The notes under the pieces are model-generated. The model ran no database searches. It was not told the origin of the DNA and was given only the letters and a program-made list of their open reading frames with translations. This document shows, piece by piece, positions 23,958 through 24,152 of a DNA stretch of 24,152 nucleotides. Source of the DNA: Solimonas sp047605265 (GTDB lineage: Bacteria > Pseudomonadota > Gammaproteobacteria > Nevskiales > Nevskiaceae); assembly GCA_047605265.1 (NCBI GenBank), contig JASGFY010000049.1, positions 1-24,152 on the forward strand, read 5' to 3'. Position numbers and translations under genes: made by a program. The first letter of the stretch is position 1; each line of letters begins with the position of its first letter.

Positions 23958-24152
23958 AGCGAACGCCGAGCCATGGAGCGTTTGCCCAGGAGAGACGTGA
24001 CTCAACGTCATGTCGAGCTAAGCAAACGCAGGCCGGGGTGCAATCAAGCGATGGGGTTTCGCCAAGGACGGCATCACCACCGTACGAAGAGGTAGCAGAA
24101 CGCAGGAAATGGAAACGTGAAGAATGGAGTGCATCGAGAACCGGGCCGGGCG
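23958..24152 (+). ncRNA. Possible structured RNA or 5' part of a group II intron, truncated
   Basis: There is no convincing reading frame. The base composition is less GC-rich than the neighbouring genes and the sequence is dense in short inverted repeats. GCGTTTGC (23978-23985) pairs with GCAAACGC (24022-24029), enclosing a smaller GACGT/ACGTC hairpin (23994-23998 with 24005-24009). The style, with purine-rich loops and a position just after a terminator-like hairpin, recalls domain I of bacterial group II introns, class C of which insert after terminators. A clean GUGYG 5' end is not seen and no reverse transcriptase lies within the window. Treat as tentative. Confidence 0.28.

Noticed and set aside
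1..24152. CRISPR array, tRNA or complete insertion sequence
   Set aside because: No regularly spaced direct repeats, cloverleaf-like segment or transposase frame was seen on either strand.

Overview
The window is a 24 kb stretch of GC-rich DNA. Its gene content suggests a Gram-negative proteobacterium with many TonB-dependent receptors. This could be a gammaproteobacterium of the Xanthomonadales, Nevskiales or Steroidobacterales type, but that is inferred from protein style only. There are no rRNA or tRNA genes and no CRISPR array. The left edge (1-2351) is the end of an operon of membrane proteins that look like the tail of a Bat (MoxR/aerotolerance) cluster.

The core (about 2370-23758) reads as one catabolic island for D-glutamate or D-glutamate-containing peptides. 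It holds two tandem Tat-exported M81 (MlrC-like) metallopeptidases (2553-5817), a LysR-type regulator (6048-6989) and a TonB-dependent receptor (7532-10579). These are followed on the same strand by a CapA-like metallohydrolase, a HupE/UreJ-like membrane protein, a D-amino-acid transaminase and a secreted M20 peptidase (10650-15555). On the minus strand lie a DgcN (DUF1611) and DgcA (dipeptide epimerase/enolase superfamily) pair, followed by an RND pump and its periplasmic adaptor (22015 down to 15613). Divergent from dgcN is a glutamate/dicarboxylate symporter (22454-23758). The expected flow is uptake through the outer membrane, cleavage in the periplasm by the exported hydrolases, and import of the released glutamate by the symporter. 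In the cytoplasm, DgcN/DgcA would then convert D-Glu to N-acetyl-L-Glu, and the transaminase would handle D-Glu or D-Ala.

The strongest new observation is regulatory. Four copies of a near-perfect palindrome, GCATAAC-N5-GTTATGC (a LysR-type T-N11-A box), sit in front of the four transcription units: M81 pair, TonB receptor, dgcN and symporter. In every copy an ATTGG element lies at exactly the same distance downstream, in the direction of the gene, and a TAnnnT -10-like hexamer follows 18-19 bases later. This ties the units into one regulon, most simply controlled by the LysR-type gene inside the cluster.

The right edge (23759-24152) carries a small 3' fragment of an ExbD-like gene, a perfect 12-bp hairpin and a structured sequence with no coding potential. 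The last could be the 5' part of a group II intron or another structured RNA, cut by the window end. It marks a likely recombination boundary of the island.
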